NCBI GenBank assembly: GCA_017463065.1
Contig: JAFTPX010000025.1
Coordinates: 1-43,814, forward strand
Direction: 5' to 3'
From: Clostridia bacterium
Lineage (GTDB): Bacteria > Bacillota > Clostridia > Oscillospirales > CAG-272
Length of the DNA stretch: 43,814 nt
Below, in pieces: positions 34,169 to 42,289 of this stretch; position 1 is the first letter of the stretch; each line of letters opens with the position of its first letter. The position numbers and the translations under genes were made by a program. The notes below the pieces were generated by a model. That model saw only the letters and a list, made by a program, of their open reading frames with translations, ran no database searches and was not told the origin of the DNA.

Positions 34169-35155
34169 ATGACCGATCTTCGGGAGAAATCCCCCAAACC
34201 TACTCTTCGTCACCGCCACAGCGCGGGACAGATCGCCTTCGCGGCAATGAGCGTGTTCTCGCTGGCGCTGATCCTGAGAAACTCGGAGATTGCCATCGCC
34301 CAGATGGCGGGGGGCTTGAAGCTTTGCGTGACTACCGTGATTCCGTCTCTGTTTCCCTTTATGATCCTCTCCGAGCTGATCGTGGCAAGCGGGGCGGCAA
34401 GAGCCGCTGGGCGCCTTCTGCGCAAACCCTTCCGTGCGCTGTTCGGCATCGAAGGGGAAAGCGGCTGTGCCGTGCTGCTGGGTTTTTGCTGTGGATTTCC
34501 CGTGGGGACCCGATGCGCTCTCTCCCTTTACGACAGCGGACGGATCGATCGGGAGGAGCTGTCCTTTCTCTTAACCTTTTCCAACAACCCGAGCTCCGCC
34601 TTTCTGATCAGTGCCGTCGGCGCCACGCTGTTCGGCAACCGTTCCTTTGGGATTCAGCTCTATCTGATCACCCTACTATCCGCCGCCCTGACGGGAATCG
34701 TCGGCAATCGCCTGCGAAGAAAAAAAGGCGGCAACCGTTCCCCGTCGGAGACTCCGATTCCCGCTCCCCGTCCCCAAGGGATTTCCGCCTTTACCGATGC
34801 GGTCAGCTCCTCCGCGCTTGCCATGCTCCGCATCTGCGCCTTCGTGGTCTTTTTTTCGGCGTTTTTGGGAACGCTGGAAAGCCTTGTTTGCGGTCTTGAT
34901 CTTCCCGAGACCGTCAGTGCCGTCATCGTTTCCTTTTTTGAAATGACGGGGGGCGTGTCCCGCTCTGCCGTCTGTCCGTCCCCTGCCGCCGAGGCAATCT
35001 GTGCCTTTGCCGTGGGTTGGTCGGGTCTGTCGGTTCATTTTCAAATGATGAGTCTCTGTGAAAACCGTCCCGTCTCCTTCCGCCCGTATTTTCTGGCAAA
35101 GCTGGCGCAAGGAATCCTGAACGTCCTGCTCCTTCTTCTCGTCAGGATGCGTTAG
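34169..35155 (+). CDS. ylbJ: Sporulation integral membrane protein, YlbJ-like
   Basis: 328 residues, about eight membrane segments. Family marks: GLKLCVTTVIPSLFPFMILSELIVASG (about 50-76), LLGFCCGFPVGTRCALSLY with the G-[FY]-P-x-G motif, and FLLTFSNNPSSAFLISAVG. YlbJ-type proteins are made in the mother cell in sporulation and needed for spore heat resistance. GGAGGG lies 7 nt before the ATG. It is divergent from yqfC, and two sporulation genes facing apart suggest a shared sporulation control region. Confidence 0.85.
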   Translation: MTDLREKSPKPTLRHRHSAGQIAFAAMSVFSLALILRNSEIAIAQMAGGLKLCVTTVIPSLFPFMILSELIVASGAARAAGRLLRKPFRALFGIEGESGCAVLLGFCCGFPVGTRCALSLYDSGRIDREELSFLLTFSNNPSSAFLISAVGATLFGNRSFGIQLYLITLLSAALTGIVGNRLRRKKGGNRSPSETPIPAPRPQGISAFTDAVSSSALAMLRICAFVVFFSAFLGTLESLVCGLDLPETVSAVIVSFFEMTGGVSRSAVCPSPAAEAICAFAVGWSGLSVHFQMMSLCENRPVSFRPYFLAKLAQGILNVLLLLLVRMR

Positions 35156-35190
35156 GACGCGGGGATGCAAGGATGCGGGGATGCGCCAAA

Positions 35191-35260
35191 GGAAACTTTC
35201 TTTCGAGAAAGTTTCCTCTGGACTCCTTCAAAGAACTTTCTGGCGGAAAGTTCTTTTTTT
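35191..35260 (+). terminator. Twin-hairpin terminator after ylbJ
   Basis: First hairpin: GGAAACTTTCT (35191-35201), TTCG loop, AGAAAGTTTCC (35206-35216). Second: AAAGAACTTTC (35230-35240), 5-nt loop, GAAAGTTCTTT (35246-35256), then T-run to 35260. The second alone is a complete terminator. The two share an ACTTTCT core, as if duplicated. Just before them (35157-35184) GGATGC is repeated three times. Confidence 0.75.
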
Positions 35261-35318
35261 GTTTGCAGCGAATACGCCGATTGGTTGTGAATATTCGTGT
35301 TTGATTGTTTTTTTATGC

Positions 35319-35466
35319 GGACCGTCGGGGACGCCGGTCCAAACAAGGTTTTATTAAATTTGTTGCTTTGATTGTAGCCGTGTGTTGAGATTTTATCATT
35401 TAAAGCGGCTACAAATACACAAACATTTTTTTGCAAAATTGTAGGGACCGGCGTCCTCGACGGTCC
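35319..35466. repeat. Symmetric nested palindromic element (MITE-like)
   Basis: Two 22-base segments, 35319-35340 and 35445-35466, are reverse complements with one mismatch, and each can fold on itself (GGACCG...CGGTCC). Inside them, TTGTAGCCG (35372-35380) and CGGCTACAA (35406-35414) form a second inverted repeat. The arms are placed evenly: 31 bases on the left side and 30 on the right. No ORF lies inside. The design suggests a small non-autonomous mobile or extragenic palindromic repeat. Confidence 0.7.
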
Positions 35467-35499
35467 AAACAAACGAACGAATATAACAAAACCTCTCCC

Positions 35500-35535
35500 A
35501 AAGGTGTCATCCTCGAGCGCAAGCCTGCGAGCGGG
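35500..35535 (+). repeat. Possible dispersed repeat fragment
   Basis: The stretch starting GTGTCATCCTCGAGCG and ending in GCGAGCGGGATC resembles a family of intergenic repeats (TCATCC..GAGCG..GGATC) that I recall from many bacterial genomes. It contains a weak CTCG/CGAG inverted repeat. Copy number cannot be judged from this window. The remaining sequence of 35536-35606 shows nothing I can name. Confidence 0.3.
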
Positions 35536-35609
35536 ATCTAAGAAACGAATTTCTGTATGCTTGGTTTCTTTCCCTCAGTAAATAAACCTTACAAAGCCTC
35601 AAAGAACAC

Positions 35610-35650
35610 AAAAAACGACCCTCCTTCCTAAGAAAGAGGGTCAGTTTTTA
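35610..35650 (-). terminator. Terminator of the surface-protein gene
   Basis: GACCCTC (35617-35623) and GAGGGTC (35636-35642) form the stem. A-rich on the left and T-rich on the right, so it can act on either strand. On the minus strand it ends the gene stopping at 35665. Confidence 0.8.
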
Positions 35651-35664
35651 CCTTGATATTCGGA

Positions 35665-38600
35665 CTACGTCCGATCCTTTTTGGTTTTCTTTTTTGCGTT
35701 CTTTTTGGGGTACTTCTTTCGCCATCTCTTCACAAGGATCACCGTGGGAACGGTAATCGCCGTCACGATACCGAGGACGGCTCCGCCAACGGGCAATACC
35801 ACTCGTCGAAGGATCGCCAACCACGTATTTCCCGTATCTCCGCTGTCGCTGACCTCCTCCGCCCGCACGCTGTAATACTTGGCGGTATAGACCGCATCTC
35901 CCGTCACCATGGTCACGGGAGCGGACCATCCGAGGAAGGCATAAAAGAAGCCGTTTTCCTCAAATGAGGCGGGAATCTCGGGAATCTCTACCTCCTCGCC
36001 CATTCGGTATTGCGCCGAAACCGAGCCGCCGTGATAGAGAAACTGTACTGTGTATTCCACGGGAACGAACACGGCGAAGAGCTCCACGTCGCCGTCGGGC
36101 ATCGTCAATCCCGCGGCAGAGGGAAGACTCCACGTCTGGTCCGTGGTCTTGTTCCGCAAACGCAAGGATTCCAACCGAAACTCTCCGTTAGGATAGAGGG
36201 AAAGCTTCACCGTCTCTCCCGCAAAATAGAAGGACTGCTCGGACAGAACCGTTCCGTTTTCCGACGGGAGCACCGTAAGGGCGTATTTTCGCACCGTCTT
36301 ATAATAAACGCCCACGGACGCGATCACCTCGGAGACTCCCCCCGTAGTGGCGGCAGGCAGGTCGTTGGTATAAAACCCGTTGTCATAAGACCCGCGGATG
36401 AATATCTTGGCATCGTCAGGCAGACCGTGCTCGATCCGCAGACGGATCTCTCCATTGGGGCGAAGAAGGTTTCCTCGATCGTCAAGAAAGCAAATGCCAA
36501 CGCCGCGCCCCTCCGGTCCCTCCTCCAAAAGCAACACGGCACTTGCCACTCCCATTCTCCAGAGAGAGGATACCGTATCATCACTGACGGAAAAGGAAAC
36601 GTTATGATCGGAAAAGCAGAGCTCCAGCCGTTTGCCGTTCCCATTGGCAAGTCCCGCCAGAGAGGCAACTCCAACCCGTTCACCGCTGACCGTCAACGTA
36701 TAGGCAGCAGGAGAAACCGTAAGGGTCAGCGTTCCCTCGGTCTGATCGGGCAGGGTCGCCAAGGGAATTTGACGGTAGCTTGCCCGATAAGTGGTCTGTC
36801 CCGTCACCGCCGTCAGCTCGGGGGTCCAACCCTCAAAGGCATAGTACGTCGTACCGTCCAGATACGAAATCGGAGTAACAGGGGCAACAGGAGTCTCGCC
36901 GTAGCGATAAAAGACCGTATAGCTTTCCTCCTCGTTCACCGCAAAGGTAACCGAGTAGCGGCGCTCCTCCGAGACAAACACCGCCTCATAGATCATATCC
37001 TCCGTCACGCTCCGCAGAGGGGGCGACCAAGTGGAAAAGGTATAGTCGTATTCATTGGTCTGCGCCTTGGTGGGCTCACCGTTGGGATAGACGGGCTGAT
37101 CGCCGTAAGAATAGGTTTGTGTCACGGGCTCCTCGCCCTCCACCACAAAGGTCACGCGGTATTCCCGCTTCGCCGAGGTATACATGGCGTACAGACTCAG
37201 ACCGTTAACCATTTCCGTCGGGGGAAGATACTCCGTGGAAGAAACCGACCAGCCGCGAAAGGTATAGACCGTGTGGACGTTGCGGTATTCGCTGGGAGGG
37301 GTGGGAAGCTCCTTCAGAGAGAAGAAGGGCTCGGATAGCGTTTCGCTTCCGTCCGCGGAAGGATAGTACGCCGTTCCCACGGAGGTGGCTTCCACAAGAG
37401 AAATGCTTTTGGAAACACATTTCTCGGACAAGGACACCCTCACCGACTCGCTGACCTCCTGCCGCCGCGCAAGGATTCCCGCCGCCTCCGCCTCTCGGAT
37501 CATTTGAGTCTGCTCCATCAGCGAGTACGTTTGCGAGGACGGCGCCTTGGGCGGCTCGGCGACGAAGGTGGGCTTGGTCGGCTCCGTAACGACCTTCGGC
37601 TCCGTAGGCTCCTTCAGCGTCGCGGGCGCAACGGGCTTTTGTACGGGTGTCGGAGCAGTCGGAAGAGTGGGCGGTGTCAGCGGAAGCACCTCGTCCATCC
37701 AAGTAAGCGTGAAGGGATCCGAGGCGTTGGTGTCCGCAATGATCACCCGCTTATCCAACAGATCGGCAAAATAATAGGTGTGAGGATCGCCCTCGTCGTT
37801 AAAGAAGCTCCACGTATCCGCCGCGGACTCCTTGTCATCCAGACACAGACAAATACGGTAAATATGCGAAAGCACGATTTTGATCCGCTTTTGCTTATAC
37901 GCGCCCAGCTCCTTTCCGTAATCCCGCTCCAGCTTACCGCACATGAGAACGTAGATGGAAGGGGTCATAATCTCGGTCATTTCATCGTAAAGATAATTGA
38001 AACGATCACAGATCTCCCTGTAATATTGCTTGTAAAAGAGGAATGCCTCCTGCTCGGAGATCTGCCGCTTCTCGTCGTACTGCCGAAGCAGCTCATTGAG
38101 GCGGTCGGAGCAGACCCGCAGATTTTTGATATCACTGGCGGGAACACTGAAATTGGCGGTCAGGATTCCTTGATATTTTTCAAACATGGTCACAAGCTCC
38201 GCGTTCTGCAACGCATGGAACAGGCTGTTATAGCCCTCGGGCTTGGTATACAAGCTTTCCATTGCCGCCATCGACGCGCGGATCACCGTCAAATTGGTCA
38301 GATAGGCGTTGTACCCGCCTACGCTCTGCTCGTACTTGGCGTAGTCCGTCCGATAGGTCTCCAGATCCCGATAATATTGCTCCTGCGACAATACGTAGGC
38401 ATCATACGCCGCTTTTTGGGTTTGATAGGCTTCCCAATCCTTCTGATTCTGCCGGTAAGCGGCGAGCAGCACGTCATACTCCTCCTTCGCCATCACGTAG
38501 GTGTCGTACTCCTTCTTTTTTACGGAATACTCCAACAGCGCGGTAATATACGCGGCGTGCTCCGCCTTGGCGGTCTCATACGCCAGCACCGCCGCCGCCG

Positions 38601-39156
38601 CATCCTTTCCCCGCACCGCGTCGTCGTAAGCGAAATTGATCAGTCCATTGACCGTTGCGGCAGACAAAGACAAGGAGCCGTGATAGGCAACGATCACCGT
38701 GGCGACCCCCTCCAAGCCGTCAAATACAGCGGTATAGCGCTCGTCCGAAGTAAGGGACAGACTCTTCCTCTGTCCGTCACAAAGGGCGTACATCGGCAAC
38801 CAGACCACCCGCCGTCCGTTGGATGACGTGTATTCGTAGGGCTCTGCCCAAACGGTCAGCTCCCCCTCGTCGGTTTGCTTCACCGACACCAGTGTGTCAG
38901 GCAAGCCGTCGGTATAGGTCAGGGATTCTCCGTAATAATGATTCAGATAGTCTGCCTCCGCCGACGCAGGGACAGAGCCAACCAGCATCGTCAATAGGTC
39001 GGCGGGGGAAACCACCGCCCGATGGGCGTGAGGTTCGTTGGGATTGTCAAAAGACAGTCCGTGCAGCCCGTCCGTGGAAGCCGCCGCTCCCGCCAAGGGC
39101 GCAAGAGAAGGAACCAGCATCAGACAAACCAAAAGAAAGGCAAGGGCTTTTTTCAT
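35665..39156 (-). CDS. Membrane-anchored surface protein with InlB-type repeats
   Basis: 1163 residues. Residues 1-25 form a signal peptide (KKALAFLLVCLMLVPSLAPLAGA). About 190-305 is a Tyr/Ala/Glu-rich helical region with regular tyrosines (EYDTYVMAKEEYDVLLAAY...). About 495-545 is a Pro/Thr/Lys/Glu-rich linker. About 620-860 and 1075-1115 hold InlB B-type (Listeria-Bacteroides) repeats (YRVTFVVEGEEPVTQTYSYGD; YAFEGWTPELTAVTGQTTYRASY). A final membrane helix (about 1118-1142) is followed by a very basic tail (KKYPKKNAKKKTKKDRT), so the protein is membrane-anchored without LPXTG. Only 51 nt separate it from znuB and I see no terminator between, so it may be part of the Zur-controlled operon. 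Function unknown; adhesion or wall binding is plausible. Confidence 0.85.
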   Translation of the reverse strand: MKKALAFLLVCLMLVPSLAPLAGAAASTDGLHGLSFDNPNEPHAHRAVVSPADLLTMLVGSVPASAEADYLNHYYGESLTYTDGLPDTLVSVKQTDEGELTVWAEPYEYTSSNGRRVVWLPMYALCDGQRKSLSLTSDERYTAVFDGLEGVATVIVAYHGSLSLSAATVNGLINFAYDDAVRGKDAAAAVLAYETAKAEHAAYITALLEYSVKKKEYDTYVMAKEEYDVLLAAYRQNQKDWEAYQTQKAAYDAYVLSQEQYYRDLETYRTDYAKYEQSVGGYNAYLTNLTVIRASMAAMESLYTKPEGYNSLFHALQNAELVTMFEKYQGILTANFSVPASDIKNLRVCSDRLNELLRQYDEKRQISEQEAFLFYKQYYREICDRFNYLYDEMTEIMTPSIYVLMCGKLERDYGKELGAYKQKRIKIVLSHIYRICLCLDDKESAADTWSFFNDEGDPHTYYFADLLDKRVIIADTNASDPFTLTWMDEVLPLTPPTLPTAPTPVQKPVAPATLKEPTEPKVVTEPTKPTFVAEPPKAPSSQTYSLMEQTQMIREAEAAGILARRQEVSESVRVSLSEKCVSKSISLVEATSVGTAYYPSADGSETLSEPFFSLKELPTPPSEYRNVHTVYTFRGWSVSSTEYLPPTEMVNGLSLYAMYTSAKREYRVTFVVEGEEPVTQTYSYGDQPVYPNGEPTKAQTNEYDYTFSTWSPPLRSVTEDMIYEAVFVSEERRYSVTFAVNEEESYTVFYRYGETPVAPVTPISYLDGTTYYAFEGWTPELTAVTGQTTYRASYRQIPLATLPDQTEGTLTLTVSPAAYTLTVSGERVGVASLAGLANGNGKRLELCFSDHNVSFSVSDDTVSSLWRMGVASAVLLLEEGPEGRGVGICFLDDRGNLLRPNGEIRLRIEHGLPDDAKIFIRGSYDNGFYTNDLPAATTGGVSEVIASVGVYYKTVRKYALTVLPSENGTVLSEQSFYFAGETVKLSLYPNGEFRLESLRLRNKTTDQTWSLPSAAGLTMPDGDVELFAVFVPVEYTVQFLYHGGSVSAQYRMGEEVEIPEIPASFEENGFFYAFLGWSAPVTMVTGDAVYTAKYYSVRAEEVSDSGDTGNTWLAILRRVVLPVGGAVLGIVTAITVPTVILVKRWRKKYPKKNAKKKTKKDRT

Positions 39157-39207
39157 AAAACGATCCTTTCCGTATTCATATAAACCGCGTAACGCTTACC
39201 AAGCCGC

Positions 39208-40053
39208 TTATCTACGAGCCATGCGTCCGATCAACGCGAAGATCAGGAACGCCCCCATATCCACCGCTACCACCGTGGGGCCCACGGGAGTAGAAGCGAT
39301 CAGAGAAAGCAAAATGCCCACAGCGGCGCAGATCACCGACAAAGTCGCCGAGCAGATGACCACCCTCTTGAAGCTGCGGAACACCCGCATAGCGGACAAG
39401 GCGGGAAAGATGATAAGGGCAGAGATCAGCAGCGATCCCACCAGATTCATCGCAAGCACGATGATCACTGCGGTGATCATCGCTAAAAACAGATTGTAAA
39501 GCGAGGCGCGCACGCCCACGGCGCGGACAAAATCCTCGTCAAAGGTTACCGCGAAGATCCGATGATAGAACAGCACGAACAGGGCAATCACCACCACGGA
39601 TAAAATCACGCAAAGCCAAAGGTCCGATTTCGACAGTGTGAGAATCGAAAAGGAACCGAACAAACTGCCGCACACGTCTCCCGCCACGTTGGCGGAAGCG
39701 GAAAACAGATCCATCAGCAAATAGCCCAGCGCAAGTGCGCCAACCGAGACTACCGCAATGGCGGCATCCCCCTTCAGCTTGGTGTGCTGTCCCGTTTTCA
39801 GCAACAGAACGGCGGCAAGCACCGTCACGGGCAACACCAACAGCATATTGTCGCTCAGATTCAACACCGCGGCAACGGCAAGGGCGCCGAATGCCACGTG
39901 AGACAAGCCGTCTCCGATAAAGGAAAACCGCTTGAGCACCAAAACCACGCCGAACAGCGCGGCGCAAAGAGCCACCAGCACGCCGACGATCAGCGCGTAC
40001 CATACGAAGTCATAGGAGAAATACTCTCGCAACAGAGAACCCGATTCCCTCAC
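39208..40053 (-). CDS. znuB: Zinc/manganese ABC transporter permease
   Basis: 281 residues, eight to nine membrane helices. Family marks: SFIGDGLSHVAFGALAVA (about 45-62), DEDFVRAVGV and LLISALIIFPALSAMRVF. GTG start: SD GGAGG lies 7 nt upstream, and the start overlaps the znuC stop by 4 nt. Channel of the ZnuABC importer for Zn2+. Metal choice follows from the Zur operator and the His-rich ZnuA; Mn2+ cannot be excluded from this subunit alone. Confidence 0.93.
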   Translation of the reverse strand: MRESGSLLREYFSYDFVWYALIVGVLVALCAALFGVVLVLKRFSFIGDGLSHVAFGALAVAAVLNLSDNMLLVLPVTVLAAVLLLKTGQHTKLKGDAAIAVVSVGALALGYLLMDLFSASANVAGDVCGSLFGSFSILTLSKSDLWLCVILSVVVIALFVLFYHRIFAVTFDEDFVRAVGVRASLYNLFLAMITAVIIVLAMNLVGSLLISALIIFPALSAMRVFRSFKRVVICSATLSVICAAVGILLSLIASTPVGPTVVAVDMGAFLIFALIGRMARR

Positions 40054-40754
40054 GGCGTACCTCCTTCCCCCAGCGGGAAGTCCATGCCATCCCGATAGTC
40101 CTCCACCGACGAATAGAAGGTGGGAACGGTACTCATATGCAACACCCGATTGGCGTACCGCATGACAGCGGCAAGATCGTGAGTGATCATCAAAATCGTC
40201 ACCCCTGTCTCCCGATTCAGGCGGGCAATCGTCTCATAAAGCTCCTCGGTGGCGTGGGGATCCAACCCCGCCACGGGCTCGTCCAACAGCAGGATCTTCT
40301 CGGTAGCGCAAAGAGCCCTCGCCAACAGCACTCTTTGCTGTTGACCGCCCGAAAGCTCGCTGTAGGAGCGGGACGCAAGAGAGCAGATCCCCAAGCGCGC
40401 CATACTGTCATGGGCAACCATACGGTTTTTTCTTCTCGCGAACAAGCCGAAATCCGCCCGTCCCACACAGCCCGAAAGCACCACCTCGCCCACCGAGGCG
40501 GGAAAATCACGTTGCGCCTCACTTTGTTGAGGCAAATATCCGATATCGCTCTGACGGACGCCGTCCCCCAGAACGATCTCTCCCTCCAAGGGCGGGCGGA
40601 GGCGAAGCAACGCCTTCATCAGCGTACTCTTCCCCGACCCGTTTTCCCCTACAATACAAAGGTAGTCCCCTCGCTCGACCTTAAAATTGACGTGTTGACA
40701 GACGGCGGCCCCGTCGTATCCGAGGGACACGTCCTGACATATAATCTGTGACAT
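40050..40754 (-). CDS. znuC: Zinc ABC transporter ATP-binding protein
   Basis: 234 residues. Walker A VGENGSGKSTLMKALL (about 35-50), QPQ-type Q-loop region GYLPQQSEAQRDFPASV, signature ELSGGQQQRVLLARAL, Walker B ILLLDEPVAGLD and ITHD. The YLPQQ...FPASV stretch is typical of the Mn/Zn importer ATPases. Start at 40754: AAGGA lies 6 nt upstream, whereas the frame's first ATG at 40760 directly abuts it. Confidence 0.94.
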   Translation of the reverse strand: MSQIICQDVSLGYDGAAVCQHVNFKVERGDYLCIVGENGSGKSTLMKALLRLRPPLEGEIVLGDGVRQSDIGYLPQQSEAQRDFPASVGEVVLSGCVGRADFGLFARRKNRMVAHDSMARLGICSLASRSYSELSGGQQQRVLLARALCATEKILLLDEPVAGLDPHATEELYETIARLNRETGVTILMITHDLAAVMRYANRVLHMSTVPTFYSSVEDYRDGMDFPLGEGGTP

Positions 40755-40788
40755 AACCATTCCTTTCCAATGAAACCCTCAAGTCCGC

Positions 40789-41781
40789 TCATGATGCGGG
40801 GGCGATCGCCTGTCGGAAAGCGGGGAGATTCCGTTCCATGACCGCAAGATAGCTCTCGCCTTCGTCGATCCGCGCCTGCGTGACCGATTGCATCGAGTCC
40901 ATCACCAGAATCTTCACCCCGTCCCGCTCTGCCGCGCGGATCACGCTCTGCGCCAAGGATGGATCCCCGCTCTCGGTAACCAGCACCGCGCCAAGCCCCC
41001 AGTCCTTGACTCCCTTTGCCAAGCGGATCACCGTATCGGGGGTAGCGTCGGTATCGGTGGTACAGCCGCGGAAAGCGGCAAGATAGGACACACCGTAATC
41101 CTCCGCCAGATAAACGAAGGGAAACCGATCGGCAACGATCAGCCGCGGCTGGGCGACCTGAGCAACCGCCGACGTATAGGAGGCATCCAATGCGCTCAGC
41201 TTTGCCGCATACGCATCACCGTTTGCCCGATACGCCTCCGCTCCCGCCTCGTCCAGACGGGACAGTGCCGCCACGATCGCCTCTACGCACCCACGGGCGT
41301 TCTTTAAGGACAGCCAGATATGCTCGTCCTGTTCCCCTTCCTCGTGGGAGTGGGCATGGTCGTGATCCTCCTCGCAGTCGGTTTCACAATCGGAGGCAAA
41401 TCCCTCGTCGGATACCTGTCGCAGAGTAACCCCTTCCGCCTCGGTCAGCCGAAGCACCTCTCCCGAGTCGTTTTTCTTCAGTGCCTCCTCTACCCAAAGC
41501 TCCGATCCACCGCCAAGGCAAACCAAAAGCTCACAGGAGGAAATCTTCACCATATCCGCCGCCGAGGGCTGGTAGCTGTGAAGATCGGTTCCGTCCTTCA
41601 CCAATAAGCTCACTTCTATGTTTTCTCTGTCGCCCATTACGGCTCTGACCCAATCGTAAAGAGGAAAGACCGTGCAGACCACTCGCAGTACGCCATCGTC
41701 GCGCCGCTCTCCGCACCCCGTTACCAGAGGCATCAGAAGTAAAATTAGCGCAAGCGTCACCGCCAATCCTTTTTTCAGCAT
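40789..41781 (-). CDS. znuA: Zinc-binding lipoprotein of the ZnuABC importer
   Basis: 330 residues. A lipoprotein signal (MLKKGLAVTLALILLLMPLVTGC; lipobox LVTGC) anchors it outside the membrane. DLHSYQPSAADM supplies the first metal His; a His/Asp/Glu loop (EEDHDHAHSHEEGEQDEHIWLS, about 135-157) is the zinc-sensing loop of ZnuA proteins, immediately before the second metal ligand region. DRFPFVYLAEDYGV and TESGDPSLAQ are conserved. Start at 41781 is the only one giving a lipobox and overlaps the zur stop by 7 nt. Confidence 0.95.
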   Translation of the reverse strand: MLKKGLAVTLALILLLMPLVTGCGERRDDGVLRVVCTVFPLYDWVRAVMGDRENIEVSLLVKDGTDLHSYQPSAADMVKISSCELLVCLGGGSELWVEEALKKNDSGEVLRLTEAEGVTLRQVSDEGFASDCETDCEEDHDHAHSHEEGEQDEHIWLSLKNARGCVEAIVAALSRLDEAGAEAYRANGDAYAAKLSALDASYTSAVAQVAQPRLIVADRFPFVYLAEDYGVSYLAAFRGCTTDTDATPDTVIRLAKGVKDWGLGAVLVTESGDPSLAQSVIRAAERDGVKILVMDSMQSVTQARIDEGESYLAVMERNLPAFRQAIAPAS

Positions 41782-42224
41782 TTCGTTTTCTCTCCCTGTT
41801 TCTTCTCTTCCCCGCAACCTCCTCGGTCGCAGGACGCGCATTGCCCGAACAGCACCGTCGCCTCCTCGTTGACCGAAAAGTGACTGGACTGACGTACCGC
41901 GCAAAGCAATTCGTCGGACACCCGATCATCCAAGTGCAACAACCGTCCGCATCCGATACATTTCATATGCAAATGAGAGTGACAGTGCTCTCCCTCTACA
42001 ATCTGATAGACGAACCGTCGGCTATGCCCCTTGACGAAGCGCTTCACGGTTCCTTCCTCCACCAGTCTGGTGATCAGACGGTAAACCGTGCTGAGCGCGG
42101 GTACACCTTCGCCGTACATTGTCCGCATTCCCTCTACCAGATCCTCTGCCGTATATGCCTGATCCCGATTGGTTCTCAAAAAATCCGACAGCATTTTTTT
42201 CTGCTCGGTTTTGTATTCTGCCAT
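41775..42224 (-). CDS. zur: Fur-family regulator, probably the zinc repressor Zur
   Basis: 149 residues. Winged helix (AEDLVEGMRTMYGEGVPALSTVYRLITRLVEEG), then the dimerisation domain with HCHSHLHMKCIGCGRLLHLDD (regulatory His and CxxC) and a second CASC pair (structural Zn). The tail is Gly/Cys/Lys-rich (GGCGEEKKQGEKTKC). GGAGG lies about 6 nt before the ATG at 42224; the longer frame covers the promoter and is ruled out. It is first in the operon with znuACB, so it probably represses its own operon when zinc is ample. Confidence 0.92.
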   Translation of the reverse strand: MAEYKTEQKKMLSDFLRTNRDQAYTAEDLVEGMRTMYGEGVPALSTVYRLITRLVEEGTVKRFVKGHSRRFVYQIVEGEHCHSHLHMKCIGCGRLLHLDDRVSDELLCAVRQSSHFSVNEEATVLFGQCASCDRGGCGEEKKQGEKTKC

Positions 42225-42237
42225 ACCGTCCTCCAAA

Positions 42238-42286
42238 TTGAGAATTACTCTCAAATTATTATACACAATCGGCGCGGAGTTGTCAA
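42238..42286 (-). promoter_or_regulatory. zur-znuACB promoter with Zur operator
   Basis: Minus strand TTGACA (42286-42281), 17-base spacer, TATAAT (42263-42258). Just downstream, 42238-42254 is TTGAGA-N5-TCTCAA, nearly symmetrical in 7-1-7 form, covering the start site at about 42251. Its form and place fit a Fur-family repressor site, and the encoded regulator sits in the same operon. Confidence 0.85.
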
Positions 42287-42289
42287 TCC

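Noticed and set aside
35319..35466. CRISPR array
   Set aside because: The repeats are inverted, only two copies, with no direct repeat-spacer periodicity and no cas genes.
35665..39156. Long plus-strand ORFs opposite the surface protein (36010-37338, 37504-38826)
   Set aside because: Arg/His/Gly-rich shadows; the minus frame has a signal peptide, repeats and membrane anchor.
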